From Cinclus cinclus (lineage: Eukaryota > Chordata > Aves > Passeriformes > Cinclidae): a DNA stretch of 64,000 nt. Position numbers and translations under genes: made by a program. This document shows positions 25,523-39,700 of the stretch, one piece after another; position 1 is the first letter of the stretch; every line of letters starts with the position of its first letter. The notes under the pieces were generated by a model that did no database searches, was not told the DNA's origin, and saw only the letters and a program-made list of their open reading frames with translations. The stretch lies in NCBI RefSeq assembly GCF_963662255.1, contig NW_026912178.1:1798001-1862000 (forward strand). Reading direction: 5' to 3'.

Positions 25523-28500
25523 GTTAAGAGAAGCAAGGAACCATTGTGACCCAATGCAGGCTAACAATCTAAGAATCCCTTTTGACACCAGGGGGCGCAA
25601 AAGGACCACGGATGAACTGTGAAAGCATGGGGACCTATAGAAGCAAGGATCTATTATGACACCATGAAGGCCAAGAATCAAATGATTCATTGTGACATCA
25701 AGTGGCCTAAAAGGGCTTGGAATGCATTGTGACATCACAGAGGTTAAGAGGAGCAAGGAACCATTGTTACTCAAGGGAGGCTAACAATCTAATGATCCAT
25801 TGTGACACCAGGGGTTGTAATAGGGCCAGGGATGAATTGTGAAAGCATGGAGCCCAAGAAAAACATGGAAACATTTTAACACCATAGAGGCCAAGACTCA
25901 AATGATTCATTGTAACACCAAGTGGCCTAAAAGGGCATGGGATGCATTGTGCCACCACAGGGGTTAAGAGAAGCAAGGAAGCATTCTGACCCAATGCAGG
26001 CTAACAATCTAAGAATCCCTTTTGACACCAGGGGGCGCAAAAGGACCACGGATGAACTGTGACAGCATGGGGACCTATAGAAGCAAGGATCTATTATGAC
26101 ACCATGAAGGCCAAGAATCAAATGATTCATTGTGACATCAAGTGGCCTAAAAGGGCATGGGATGCATTGTGACACCACAGAGGTTAAGAGAAGCAAGGAA
26201 CCATTGTGACTCAATGCAGGCTAACAATCTAAGAATCCCTTTTGACACCAGGGGGCGCAAAAGGACCACGGATGAACTGTGACAGCATGGGGACCTATAG
26301 AAGCAAGGATCTATTATGACACCATGAAGGCCAAGAATCAAATGATTCTTTGTGACATCAAGTGGCCTAAAAGGGCTTGGAATGCATTGTGACACCTCAG
26401 AGGTTAAGAGAAGCCGGGAACCATTGTGGCCCAAGGGAGGCTAACAATCTAATGATCCCCTGTGACACCAGGGGTTGTAATAGGGCCAGGGATGAATTGT
26501 GAAAGCATGGGGCGCAATTAATCATGGAAATATTATGACACCATAGAGGCCAAGACTCAAATGATTCATTGTAACACCAAGTGGCCTAAAAGGGCATGGG
26601 ATGCATTGTGACACCACAGAGGTTAAGAGAAGCAAGGAACCATTGTGACCCAATGCAGGCTAACAATCTAAGAATCCGTTTTGACACCAGGGGGCGTAAA
26701 AGGACTACGGATGAACTGTGACAGCATGGGGACCTATAGAAGCAAGGATCTATTATGACACCATGAAGGCCAAGAATCAAATGATTCATTGTGACATCAA
26801 GTGGCCTAAAAGGGCATGGGTTGCATTGTGACACCACAGAGGTTAAGAGAAGCAAGGAACCATTGTGACCCAATGGGGGCTAACAATCTAAGAATCCCTT
26901 TTGACACCAGGGGGCGCAAAAGGACCACGGATGAACTGTGACAGCATGGGGACCTATAGAAGCAAGGATTTATTATGACACCATGAAGGCCAAGAATCAA
27001 ATGATTCATTGTGACATCAAGTGGCCTAAAAGGGCTTGGAATGCATTGTGACACCACAGAGGTTAAGAGAAGCAGGGAACCATTGTGACCCAAGGGAGGC
27101 TAACAATCTAATGATCCATTGTGACACCAGGGGTTGTAATAGGGCCAGGGATGAATTGTGAAAGCATGGGGCACAATAAATCATGGAAATATTATGACAC
27201 CATAGAGGCCAAGACTCAAATGATTCATTGTAACACCAAGTGGCCTAAAAGGGCATGGGATGCATTGTGACACCACAGAGGTTAAGAGAAGCAGGGAACC
27301 ATTGTGACCCAATGCAGGCTAACCATCTAAGAATCCCTTTTGACACCAGGGGGCGCAAAGGGACCACGGATGAACTGTGACGGCATGGGGACCTATAGAA
27401 GCAAGGATCTATTATGACACCATGAAGGCCAAGAATCAAATGATTCATTGTGACATCAAGTGGCCTAAAAGGGCTTGGAATGCATTGTGACACCACAGAG
27501 GTTAAGAGAAGCCGGGAACCATTGTGGCCCAAGGGAGGCTAACAATCTAATGATCCCCAGTGACACCAGGGGTTGTAATAGGGCCAGGGATGAATTGTGA
27601 AAGCATGGGGCCCAAGAAAAACATGGAAACATTTTGACACCATAGAGGCGAAGACTCAAATGATTCATTGTAACACCAAGTGGCCTAAAAGGGCATGGGA
27701 TGCATTGTGCCACCACAGAGGTTAAGAGAAGCAAGGAACCATTGTGACCCAAGGGAGGCTAACTATCTAAGATTCCTTTTTGACACCAGGGGGTGCAAAA
27801 GGACCACGGATGAACTGTGACAGCATGGGGACCTATAGAAGCAAGGATCTATTATGACACCATGAAGGCCAAGAATCAAATGATTCATTGTGACATCAAG
27901 TGGCCTAAAAGGGTATGGGATGCATTGTGACACCACAGAGGTTAAGAGAAGCAAGGGACCATTGTGACCCAATGCAGGCTAACAGTCTAAGAATCCCTTT
28001 TGACACCAGGGGGCGCAAAAGGACCACGGATGAACTGTGACAGCATGGGGACCTATAGAAGCAAGGATCTATTATGACACCATGAAGGCCAAGAATCAAA
28101 TGATTCATTGTGACACCAAGAGGCCTAAAAGGGCTTGGAATGCATTGTGACACCACAGAGGTTAAGAGAAGCAAGGACCCATTGTGACCCAAGGGAGGCT
28201 AACAATCTAACGATCCCCTGTGACACCAGGAGTTGTAATAGGGCCAGGGATGAATTGTGAAAGCATGGGGCCCAAGTAAAACATGGAAACATTATGACAC
28301 CATAGAGGCCAAGACTCAAATGATTCATTGTAACACCAAGTGGCCTAAAAGGGCATGGGATGCATTGTGACACCACAGAGGCTGAGAGAAGCTGGGAACA
28401 ATTGTGACCCAAAGCAGGCTAACAATCTAAGAATCCCTTTTGACACCAGGGGGCGCAAAAGGACCACGGATGAACTGTGAAAGCATGGGGACCTATAGAA

Positions 28501-31500
28501 GCAAGGATCTATTATGACACCATGAAGGCCAAGAATCAAATGATTCATTGTGACATCAAGTGGCCTAAAAGGGCATGGGATGCATTGTGACACCAGAGAG
28601 GTTAAGAGAAGCAAGGAACCATTGTCACCCAATGCAGGCTAACTATCCAAGATTCCCTTTTGACACCAGGGGGCGCAAAAGGACCACGGATGAACTGTGA
28701 CAGCATGGGGACCTATAGAAGCAAGGATCTATTATGACACCATGAAGGCCAAGAATCAAATGATTCATTGTGACATCAAGTGGCCTAAAAGGGCTTGGAA
28801 TGCATTGTGACACCACAGAGGTTAAGAGAAGCATGGAACCATTGTGGCCCAAGGGAGGCTAACAATCTAATGAGCCCCTGTGACACCAGGGGTTGTAATA
28901 GGGCCAGGGATGAATTGTGAAAGCATGGGGCACAATAAATCATGGAAATATTATGACAACATAGAGGCCAAGACTCAAATGATTCATTGTAACACCAAGT
29001 GGCCTTAAAGGGCATGGGATGCATTGTGACACCACAGAGGTTAAGAGAAGCAGGGAACCATTGTGACCCAAGGGAGGCTAACAATCTAAGAATCCCTTTT
29101 GACACCAGGGGGCGCAAAAGGACCACGGATGAACTGTGACAGTATGGGGACCTATAGAAACAAGGATCTATTATGACACCATGAAGGCCAAGAATCAAAT
29201 GATTCATTGTGACATCAAGTGGCCTAAAAGGGCTTGGAATGCATTGTGACATGACAGAGGTTAAGAGGAGCAAGGAACCATTGTTACTCAAGGGAGGCTA
29301 ACAATCTAATGATCCATTGTGACACCAGGGGTTGTAATAGGGCCAGGGATGAATTGTGAAAGCATGGAGCCCAAGAAAAACATGGAAACATTTTAACACC
29401 ATAGAGGCCAAGACTCAAATGATTCATTGTAACACCAAGTGGCCTAAAAGGGCATGGGATGCATTGTGACACCACAGGGGTTAAGAGAAGCAAGGAAGCA
29501 TTCTGACCCAATGCAGGCTAACAATCTAAGAATCCCTTTTGACACCAGGGGGCGCAAAAGGACCACGGATGAACTGTGACAGCATGGGGACCTATAGAAG
29601 CAAGGATCTATTATGACACCATGAAGGCCAAGAATCAAATGATTCATTGTGACATCAAGTGGCCCAAAAAAGGGCATGGGATGCATTGTGACACCACAGA
29701 GGTTAAGAGAAGCAAGGAACCATTGTGACCCAATGCAGGCTAACAATCTAAGAATGCCTTTTGACACCAGGGGGCGCAAAAGGACCACGGATGAACTGTG
29801 ACAGCATGGGGACCTATAGAAGCAAGGATCTATTATGACACCATGAAGGCCAAGAATCAAATGATTCATTGTGACATCAAGTGGCCTAAAAGGGCATGGG
29901 ATGCATTGTGACACCTCAGAGGTTAAGAGAAGCCGGGAACCATTTTGGCCCAAGGGAGGCTAACAATCTAATGATCCCCTGTGACACCAGGGGTTGTAAT
30001 AGGGCCAGGGATGAATTGTGAAAGCATGGGGCGCAATTAATCATGGAAATATTATGACACCATAGAGGCCAAGACTCAAATGATTCATTGTAACACCAAG
30101 TGGCCTTAAAGGGCATGGGATGCATTGTGACACCACAGAGGTTAAGAGAAGCAGGGAACCATTGTGACCCAAAGCAGGCTAACAATCTAAGAATCCCTTT
30201 TGACACCAGGGGGCGCAAAAGGACTACGGATGAACTGTGACAGCATGGGGACCTATAGAAGCAAGGATCTATTATGACACCATGAAGGCCAAGAATCAAA
30301 TGATTCATTGTGACATCAAGTGGCCTAAAAGGGCATGGGTTGCATTGTGACACCACAGAGGTTAAGAGAAGCAGGGAACCATTGTGACCCAATGCAGGCT
30401 AACAATCTAAGAATCCCTTTTGACACCAGGGGGCGCAAAAGGACCACGGATGAACTGTGACAGCATGGGGACCTATAGAAGCAAGGATTTATTATGACAC
30501 CATGAAGGCCAAGAATCAAATGATTCATTGTGAAATCAAGTGGCCTAAAAGGGCTTGGAATGCATTGTGACACCACAGAGGTTAAGAGAAGCAGGGAACC
30601 ATTGTGACACAAGGGAGGCTAACAATCTAATGATCCATTGTGACACCAGGGGTTGTAATAGGGCCAGGGATGAATTGTGAAAGCATGGGGCACAATAAAT
30701 CATGGAAATATTATGACACCATAGAGGCCAAGACTCAAATGATTCATTGTAACACCAAGTGGCCTAAAAGGGCATGGGATGCATTGTGACACCACAGAGG
30801 TTAAGAGAAGCAGGGAACCATTGTGACCCAATGCAGGCTAACCATCTAAGAATCCCTTTTGACACCAGGGGGCGCAAAGGGACCACAGATGAACTGTGAC
30901 GGCATGGGGACCTATAGAAGCAAGGATCTATTATGACACCATGAAGGCCAAGAATCAAATGATTCATTGTGACATCAAGTGGCCTAAAAGGGCTTGGAAT
31001 GCATTGTGACATCACAGAGGTTAAGAGGAGCAAGGAACCATTGTTACTCAAGGGAGGCTAACAATCTAATGATCCATTGTGACACCAGGGGTTGTAATAG
31101 GGCCAGGGATGAATTGTGAAAGCATGGAGCCCAAGAAAAACATGGAAACATTTTAACACCATAGAGGCCAAGACTCAAATGATTCATTGTAACACCAAGT
31201 GGCCTAAAAGGGCATGCTATGCATTGTGACACCACAGGGGTTAAGGGAAGCAAGGAAGCATTCTGACCCAATGCAGGCTAACAATCTAAGAATCCCTTTT
31301 GACACCAGGGGGCGCAAAAGGACCACGGATGAACTGTGACAGCATGGGGACCTATAGAAGCAAGGATCTATTATGACACCATGAAGGCCAAGAATCAAAT
31401 GATTCATTGTGACATCAAGTGGCCTAAAAGGGCATGGGATGCATTGTGACACCACAGAGGTTAAGAGAATCAAGGAACCATTGTGACCCAATGCAGGCTA

Positions 31501-33702
31501 ACAATCTAAGAATGCCTTTTGACACCAGGGGGCGCAAAAGGACCACGGATGAACTGTGACAGCATGGGGACCTATAGAAGCAAGGATCTATTATGACACC
31601 ATGAAGGCCAAGAATCAAATGATTCATTGTGACATCAAGTGGCCTAAAAGGGCTTGGAATGCATTGTGACACCTCAGAGGTTAAGAGAAGCCGGGAACCA
31701 TTGTGGCCCAAGGGAGGCTAACAATCTGATGATCCCCTGTGACACCAGGGGTTGTAATAGGGCCAGGGATGAATTGTGAAAGCATGGGGCGCAATTAATC
31801 ATGGAAATATTATGACACCATAGAGGCGAAGACTCAAATGATTCATTGTAACACCAAGTGGCCTTAAAGGGCATGGGATGCATTGTGACACCACAGAGGT
31901 TAAGAGAAGCAGGGAACCATTGTGACCCAATGTAGGCTAACAATCTAAGAATCCCTTTTGACACCAGGGGGCGCAAAAGGACTACGGATGAACTGTGACA
32001 GCATGGGGACCTATAGAAGCAAGGATCTATTATGACACCATGAAGGCCAAGAATCAAATGATTCATTGTGACATCAAGTGGCCTAAAAGGGCATGGGTTG
32101 CATTGTGACACCACAGAGGTTAAGAGAAGCAAGGAACCATTGTGACCCAATGGGGGCTAACAATCTAAGAATCCCTTTTGACACCAGGGGGCGCAAAAGG
32201 ACCACGGATGAACTGTGACAGCATGGGGACCTATAGAAGCAAGGATTTATTATGACACCTTGAAGGCCAAGAATCAAATGATTCATTGTGACATCAAGTG
32301 GCCTAAAAGGGCTTGGAATGCATTGTGACACCACAGAGGTTAAGAGAAGCAGGGAACCATTGTGGCCCAAGGGAGGCTAACAATCTAATGATCCCCTGTG
32401 ACACCAGGGGTTGTAACAGGGCCAGGGATGAATTGTGAAAGCATGGGGCACAATAAATTATGGAAATATTATGACACCATAGAGGCCAAGACTCAAATGA
32501 TTCATTGTAACACCAAGTGGCCTAAAAGGGCATGGGATGCATTGTGACACCACAGAGGTTAAGAGAAGCAGGGAACCATTGTGACCCAATGCAGGCTAAC
32601 CATCTAAGAATCCTTTTTGACACCAGGGGGCGCAAAGGGACCACGGATGAACTGTGACGGCATGGGGACCTATAGAAGCAAGGATCTATTATGACACCAT
32701 GAAGGCCAAGAATCAAATGATTCATTGTGACATCAAGTGGCCTAAAAGGGCATGGGATGCATTGTGACACCACAGAGGTTAAGAGAAGCAAGGAACCATT
32801 GTGAGCCAATGCAGGCTAACAGTCTAAGAATCCCTTTTGACACCAGGGGGCGCAAAAGGACCACGGATGAACTGTGACAGCATGGGGACCTATAGAAGCA
32901 AGGATCTATTATGACACCATGAAGGCCAAGAATCAAATGATTCATTGTGACATCAAGTGGCCTAAAAGGGCTTGGAATGCATTGTGACACCACAGAGGTT
33001 AAGAGAAGCCGGGAACCATTGTGGCCCAAGGGAGGCTAACAATCTAATGATCCCCAGTGACACCAGGGGTTGTAATAGGGCCAGGGATGAATTGTGAAAG
33101 CATGGGGCCCAAGAAAAACATGGAAACATTTTGACACCATAGAGGCGAAGACTCAAATGATTCATTGTAACACCAAGTGGCCTAAAAGGTCATGGGATGC
33201 ATTGTGCCACCACAGAGGTTAAGAGAAGCAAGGAACCATTGTGACCCAATGCAGGCTAACTATCTAAGATTCCTTTTTGACACCTGGGGGTGCAAAAGGA
33301 CCACGGATGAACTGTGACAGCATGGGGACCTATAGAAGCAAGGATCTATTATGACACCATGAAGGCCAAGAATCAAATGATTCATTGTGACATCAAGTGG
33401 CCTAAAAGGGCATGGGATGCATTGTGAAACCACAGAGGTTAAGAGAAGCAAGGAACCATTGTGAGCCAATGCAGGCTAACAGTCTAAGAATCCCTTTTGA
33501 CACCAGGGGGCGCAAAAGGACCACGGATGAACTGTGACAGCATGGGGACCTATAGAAGCAAGGATCTATTATGACACCATGAAGGCCAAGAATCAAATGA
33601 TTCATTGTGACATCAAGTGGCCTAAAAGGGCTTGGAATGCATTGTGACACCACAGAGGTTAAGAGAAGCAAGGAACCATTGTGACCCAAGGGAGGCTAAC
33701 AA
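25348..33702. repeat. Large block S, copy 2 (8,355 bp, 38 monomers)
   Basis: This is the longest clean copy of S and the reference for the other two. Compared with S1 it has two extra monomers at about 27272-27711 (440 bp) and three at about 32098-32756 (659 bp, B A' B). Compared with S3 it lacks four monomers near 28110. It contains the 222-bp unit at 29463 and A' units at regular places. Its tail (32742 onward) matches S1 from 10311 and leads directly into S3. Confidence 0.86.
29463..29684 (+). repeat. 222-bp monomer variant, copy 2
   Basis: The same two-base-longer unit as at 7690, exactly 21,773 bp downstream, with GGCCCAAAAAAGGGC at 29661-29675. The first subrepeat reads GTGACACC here where copy 1 reads GTGCCACC. 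Confidence 0.93.
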
Positions 33703-36700
33703 TCTAATGATCCCCTGTGTCACCAGGGGTTGTAATAGGGCCAGGGATGAATTGTGAAAGCATGGAGCACAAGAAAAACATGGAAACATTTTGACACCAT
33801 GGAGGCCAAGACTCAAATGATTCATTGTAACACGAAGTGGCCTAAAAGGGCATGGGATGCATTGTGACACCATAGGGGTTAAGAGAAGCAAGGAACCATT
33901 GTGACCCAATGCAGGCTAACCATCTAAGAATCCCTTTTGACACCAGGGGGCGCAAAAGGACCACGGATGAACTGTGAAAGCATGGGGACCTATAGAAGCA
34001 AGGATCTATTATGACACCATGAAGGCCAAGAATCAAATGATTCATTGTGACATCAAGTGGCCTAAAAGGGCTTGGAATGCATTGTGACATCACAGAGGTT
34101 AAGAGGAGCAAGGAACCATTGTTACTCAAGGGAGGCTAACAATCTAATGATCCATTGTGACACCAGGGGTTGTAATAGGGCCAGGGATGAATTGTGAAAG
34201 CATGGAGCCCAAGAAAAACATGGAAACATTTTAACACCATAGAGGCCAAGACTCAAATGATTCATTGTAACACCAAGTGGCCTAAAAGGGCATGGGATGC
34301 ATTGTGCCACCACAGGGGTTAAGAGAAGCAAGGAAGCATTCTGACCCAATGCAGGCTAACAATCTAAGAATCCCTTTTGACACCAGGGGGCGCAAAAGGA
34401 CCACGGATGAACTGTGACAGCATGGGGACCTATAGAAGCAAGGATCTATTATGACACCATGAAGGCCAAGAATCAAATGATTCATTGTGACATCAAGTGG
34501 CCTAAAAGGGCATGGGATGCATTGTGACACCACAGAGGTTAAGAGAAGCAAGGAACCATTGTGACTCAATGCAGGCTAACAATCTAAGAATCCCTTTTGA
34601 CACCAGGGGGCGCAAAAGGACCACGGATGAACTGTGACAGCATGGGGACCTATAGAAGCAAGGATCTATTATGACACCATGAAGGCCAAGAATCAAATGA
34701 TTCATTGTGACATCAAGTGGCCTAAAAGGGCTTGGAATGCATTGTGACACCTCAGAGGTTAAGAGAAGCCGGGAACCATTGTGGCCCAAGGGAGGCTAAC
34801 AATCTAATGATCCCCTGTGACACCAGGGGTTGTAATAGGGCCAGGGATGAATTGTGAAAGCATGGGGCGCAATTAATCATGGAAATATTATGACACCATA
34901 GAGGCCAAGACTCAAATGATTCATTGTAACACCAAGTGGCCTAAAAGGGCATGGGATGCATTGTGACACCACAGAGGTTAAGAGAAGCAAGGAACCATTG
35001 TGACCCAATGCAGGCTAACAATCTAAGAATCCCTTTTGACACCAGGGGGCGTAAAAGGACTACGGATGAACTGTGACAGCATGGGGACCTATAGAAGCAA
35101 GGATCTATTATGACACCATGAAGGCCAAGAATCAAATGATTCATTGTGACATCAAGTGGCCTAAAAGGGCATGGGTTGCATTGTGACACCACAGAGGTTA
35201 AGAGAAGCAAGGAACCATTGTGACCCAATGGGGGCTAACAATCTAAGAATCCCTTTTGACACCAGGGGGCGCAAAAGGACCACGGATGAACTGTGACAGC
35301 ATGGGGACCTATAGAAGCAAGGATTTATTATGACACCATGAAGGCCAAGAATCAAATGATTCATTGTGACATCAAGTGGCCTAAAAGGGCTTGGAATGCA
35401 TTGTGACACCACAGAGGTTAAGAGAAGCAGGGAACCATTGTGACCCAAGGGAGGCTAACAATCTAATGATCCATTGTGACACCAGGGGTTGTAATAGGGC
35501 CAGGGATGAATTGTGAAAGCATGGGGCACAATAAATCATGGAAATATTATGACACCATAGAGGCCAAGACTCAAATGATTCATTGTAACACCAAGTGGCC
35601 TAAAAGGGCATGGGATGCATTGTGACACCACAGAGGTTAAGAGAAGCAGGGAACCATTGTGACCCAATGCAGGCTAACCATCTAAGAATCCCTTTTGACA
35701 CCAGGGGGCGCAAAGGGACCACGGATGAACTGTGACGGCATGGGGACCTATAGAAGCAAGGATCTATTATGACACCATGAAGGCCAAGAATCAAATGATT
35801 CATTGTGACATCAAGTGGCCTAAAAGGGCTTGGAAAGCATTGTGACACCACAGAGGTTAAGAGAAGCCGGGAACCATTGTGGCCCAAGGGAGGCTAACAA
35901 TCTAATGATCCCCAGTGACACCAGGGGTTGTAATAGGGCCAGGGATGAATTGTGAAAGCATGGGGCCCAAGAAAAACATGGAAACATTTTGACACCATAG
36001 AGGCGAAGACTCAAATGATTCATTGTAACACCAAGTGGCCTAAAAGGGCATGGGATGCATTGTGCCACCACAGAGGTTAAGAGAAGCAAGGAACCATTGT
36101 GACCCAAGGGAGGCTAACTATCTAAGATTCCTTTTTGACACCAGGGGGTGCAAAAGGACCACGGATGAACTGTGACAGCATGGGGACCTATAGAAGCAAG
36201 GATCTATTATGACACCATGAAGGCCAAGAATCAAATGATTCATTGTGACATCAAGTGGCCTAAAAGGGTATGGGATGCATTGTGACACCACAGAGGTTAA
36301 GAGAAGCAAGGGACCATTGTGAGCCAATGCAGGCTAACAGTCTAAGAATCCCTTTTGACACCAGGGGGCGCAAAAGGACCACGGATGAACTGTGACAGCA
36401 TGGGGACCTATAGAAGCAAGGATCTATTATGACACCATGAAGGCCAAGAATCAAATGATTCATTGTGACATCAAGTGGCCTAAAAGGGCTTGGAATGCAT
36501 TGTGACACCACAGAGGTTAAGAGAAGCAAGGAACCATTGTGACCCAAGGGAGGCTAACAATCTAATGATCCCCTGTGTCACCAGGGGTTGTAATAGGGCC
36601 AGGGATGAATTGTGAAAGCATGGAGCCCAAGAAAAACATGAAAATATTTTGACACCATGAAGGCCAAGACTCAAATGATTCATTGTAACACCAAGTGGCC

Positions 36701-39700
36701 TAAAAGGGCATGGGATGCATTGTGACACCACAGAGGTTAAGAGAAGCAGGGAACCATTGTGACCCAATGCAGGCTAACCATCTAAGAATCCCTTTTGACA
36801 GAAGGGGGCGCAAAGGGACCACAGATGAACTGTGACGGCATGGGGACCTATAGAAGCAAGGGTCTATTATGACACCATGAAGGCCAAGAATCAAATGATT
36901 CATTGTGACATCAAGTGGCCTAAAAGGGCTTGGAATGCATTGTGACACCACAGAGGTTAAGAGAAGCCGGGAACCATTGTGGCCCAAGGGAGGCTAACAA
37001 TCTAATGATCCCCAGTGACACCAGGGGTTGTAATAGGGCCAGGGATGAATTGTGAAAGCATGGGGCACAATAAATCATGGAAATATTATGACACCATAGA
37101 GGCCAAGATTCAAATGATTCATTGTAACACCAAGTGGCCTAAAAGGGCATGGGATGCATTGTGACAACACAGGGGTTAAGAGAAGCAAGGAACCATTGTG
37201 ACCCAATGCAGGCTAACAATCTAAGAATCCCTTTTGACACCAGGGGGCGCAAAAGGACCACGAATGAACTGTGACAGCATGGGGACCTATAGAAGCAAGG
37301 ATCTATTATGACACCATGAAGGCCAAGAATCAAATGATTCATTGTGACACCAAGAGGCCTAAAAGGGCTTGGAATGCATTGTGACACCACAGAGGTTAAG
37401 AGAAGCAAGGACCCATTGTGACCCAAGGGAGGCTAACAATCTAACGATCCCCTGTGACACCAGGAGTTGTAATAGGGCCAGGGATGAATTGTGAAAGCAT
37501 GGGGCCCAAGTAAAACATGGAAACATTATGACACCATAGAGGCCAAGACTCAAATGATTCATTGTAACACCAAGTGGCCTAAAAGGGCATGGGATGCATT
37601 GTGACACCACAGAGGCTGAGAGAAGCTGGGAACAATTGTGACCCAAAGCAGGCTAACAATCTAAGAATCCCTTTTGACACCAGGGGGCGCAAAAGGACCA
37701 CGGATGAACTGTGAAAGCATGGGGACCTATAGAAGCAAGGATCTATTATGACACCATGAAGGCCAAGAATCAAATGATTCATTGTGACATCAAGTGGCCT
37801 AAAAGGGCATGGGTTGCATTGTGACACCAGAGAGGTTAAGAGAAGCAAGGAACCATTGTCACCCAATGCAGGCTAACTATCCAAGATTCCCTTTTGACAC
37901 CAGGGGGCGCAAAAGGACCACGGATGAACTGTGACAGCATGGGGACCTATAGAAGCAAGGATCTATTATGACACCATGAAGGCCAAGAATCAAATGATTC
38001 ATTGTGACATCAAGTGGCCTAAAAGGGCTTGGAATGCATTGTGACACCACAGAGGTTAAGAGAAGCATGGAACCATTGTGGCCCAAGGGAGGCTAACAAT
38101 CTAATGAGCCCCTGTGACACCAGGGGTTGTAATAGGGCCAGGGATGAATTGTGAAAGCATGGGGCACAATAAATCATGGAAATATTATGACAACATAGAG
38201 GCCAAGACTCAAATGATTCATTGTAACACCAAGTGGCCTTAAAGGGCATGGGATGCATTGTGACACCACAGAGGTTAAGAGAAGCAGGGAACCATTGTGA
38301 CCCAAGGGAGGCTAACAATCTAAGAATCCCTTTTGACACCAGGGGGCGCAAAAGGACCACGGATGAACTGTGACAGTATGGGGACCTATAGAAACAAGGA
38401 TCTATTATGACACCATGAAGGCCAAGAATCAAATGATTCATTGTGACATCAAGTGGCCTAAAAGGGCTTGGAATGCATTGTGACATGACAGAGGTTAAGA
38501 GGAGCAAGGAACCATTGTTACTCAAGGGAGGCTAACAATCTAATGATCCATTGTGACACCAGGGGTTGTAATAGGGCCAGGGATGAATTGTGAAAGCATG
38601 GAGCCCAAGAAAAACATGGAAACATTTTAACACCATAGAGGCCAAGACTCAAATGATTCATTGTAACACCAAGTGGCCTAAAAGGGCATGGGATGCATTG
38701 TGACACCACAGGGGTTAAGAGAAGCAAGGAAGCATTCTGACCCAATGCAGGCTAACTATCTAAGAATCCCTTTTGACACCAGGGGGCGCAAAAGGACCAC
38801 GGATGAACTGTGATAGCATGGGGACCTATAGAAGCAAGGATCTATTATGACACCATGAAGGCCAAGAATCAAATGATTCATTGTGACATCAAGTGGCCCA
38901 AAAAAGGGCATGGGATGCATTGTGACACCACAGAGGTTAAGAGAAGCAAGGAACCATTGTGACCCAATGCAGGCTAACAATCTAAGAATGCCTTTTGACA
39001 CCAGGGGGCGCAAAAGGACCACGGATGAACTGTGACAGCATGGGGACCTATAGAAGCAAGGATCTATTATGACACCATGAAGGCCAAGAATCAAATGATT
39101 CATTGTGACATCAAGTGGCCTAAAAGGGCATGGGATGCATTGTGACACCTCAGAGGTTAAGAGAAGCCGGGAACCATTTTGGCCCAAGGGAGGCTAACAA
39201 TCTAATGATCCCCTGTGACACCAGGGGTTGTAATAGGGCCAGGGATGAATTGTGAAAGCATGGGGCGCAATTAATCATGGAAATATTATGACACCATAGA
39301 GGCCAAGACTCAAATGATTCATTGTAACACCAAGTGGCCTTAAAGGGCATGGGATGCATTGTGACACCACAGAGGTTAAGAGAAGCAGGGAACCATTGTG
39401 ACCCAAAGCAGGCTAACAATCTAAGAATCCCTTTTGACACCAGGGGGCGCAAAAGGACTACGGATGAACTGTGACAGCATGGGGACCTATAGAAGCAAGG
39501 ATCTATTATGACACCATGAAGGCCAAGAATCAAATGATTCATTGTGACATCAAGTGGCCTAAAAGGGCATGGGTTGCATTGTGACACCACAGAGGTTAAG
39601 AGAAGCAGGGAACCATTGTGACCCAATGCAGGCTAACAATCTAAGAATCCCTTTTGACACCAGGGGGCGCAAAAGGACCACGGATGAACTGTGACAGCAT

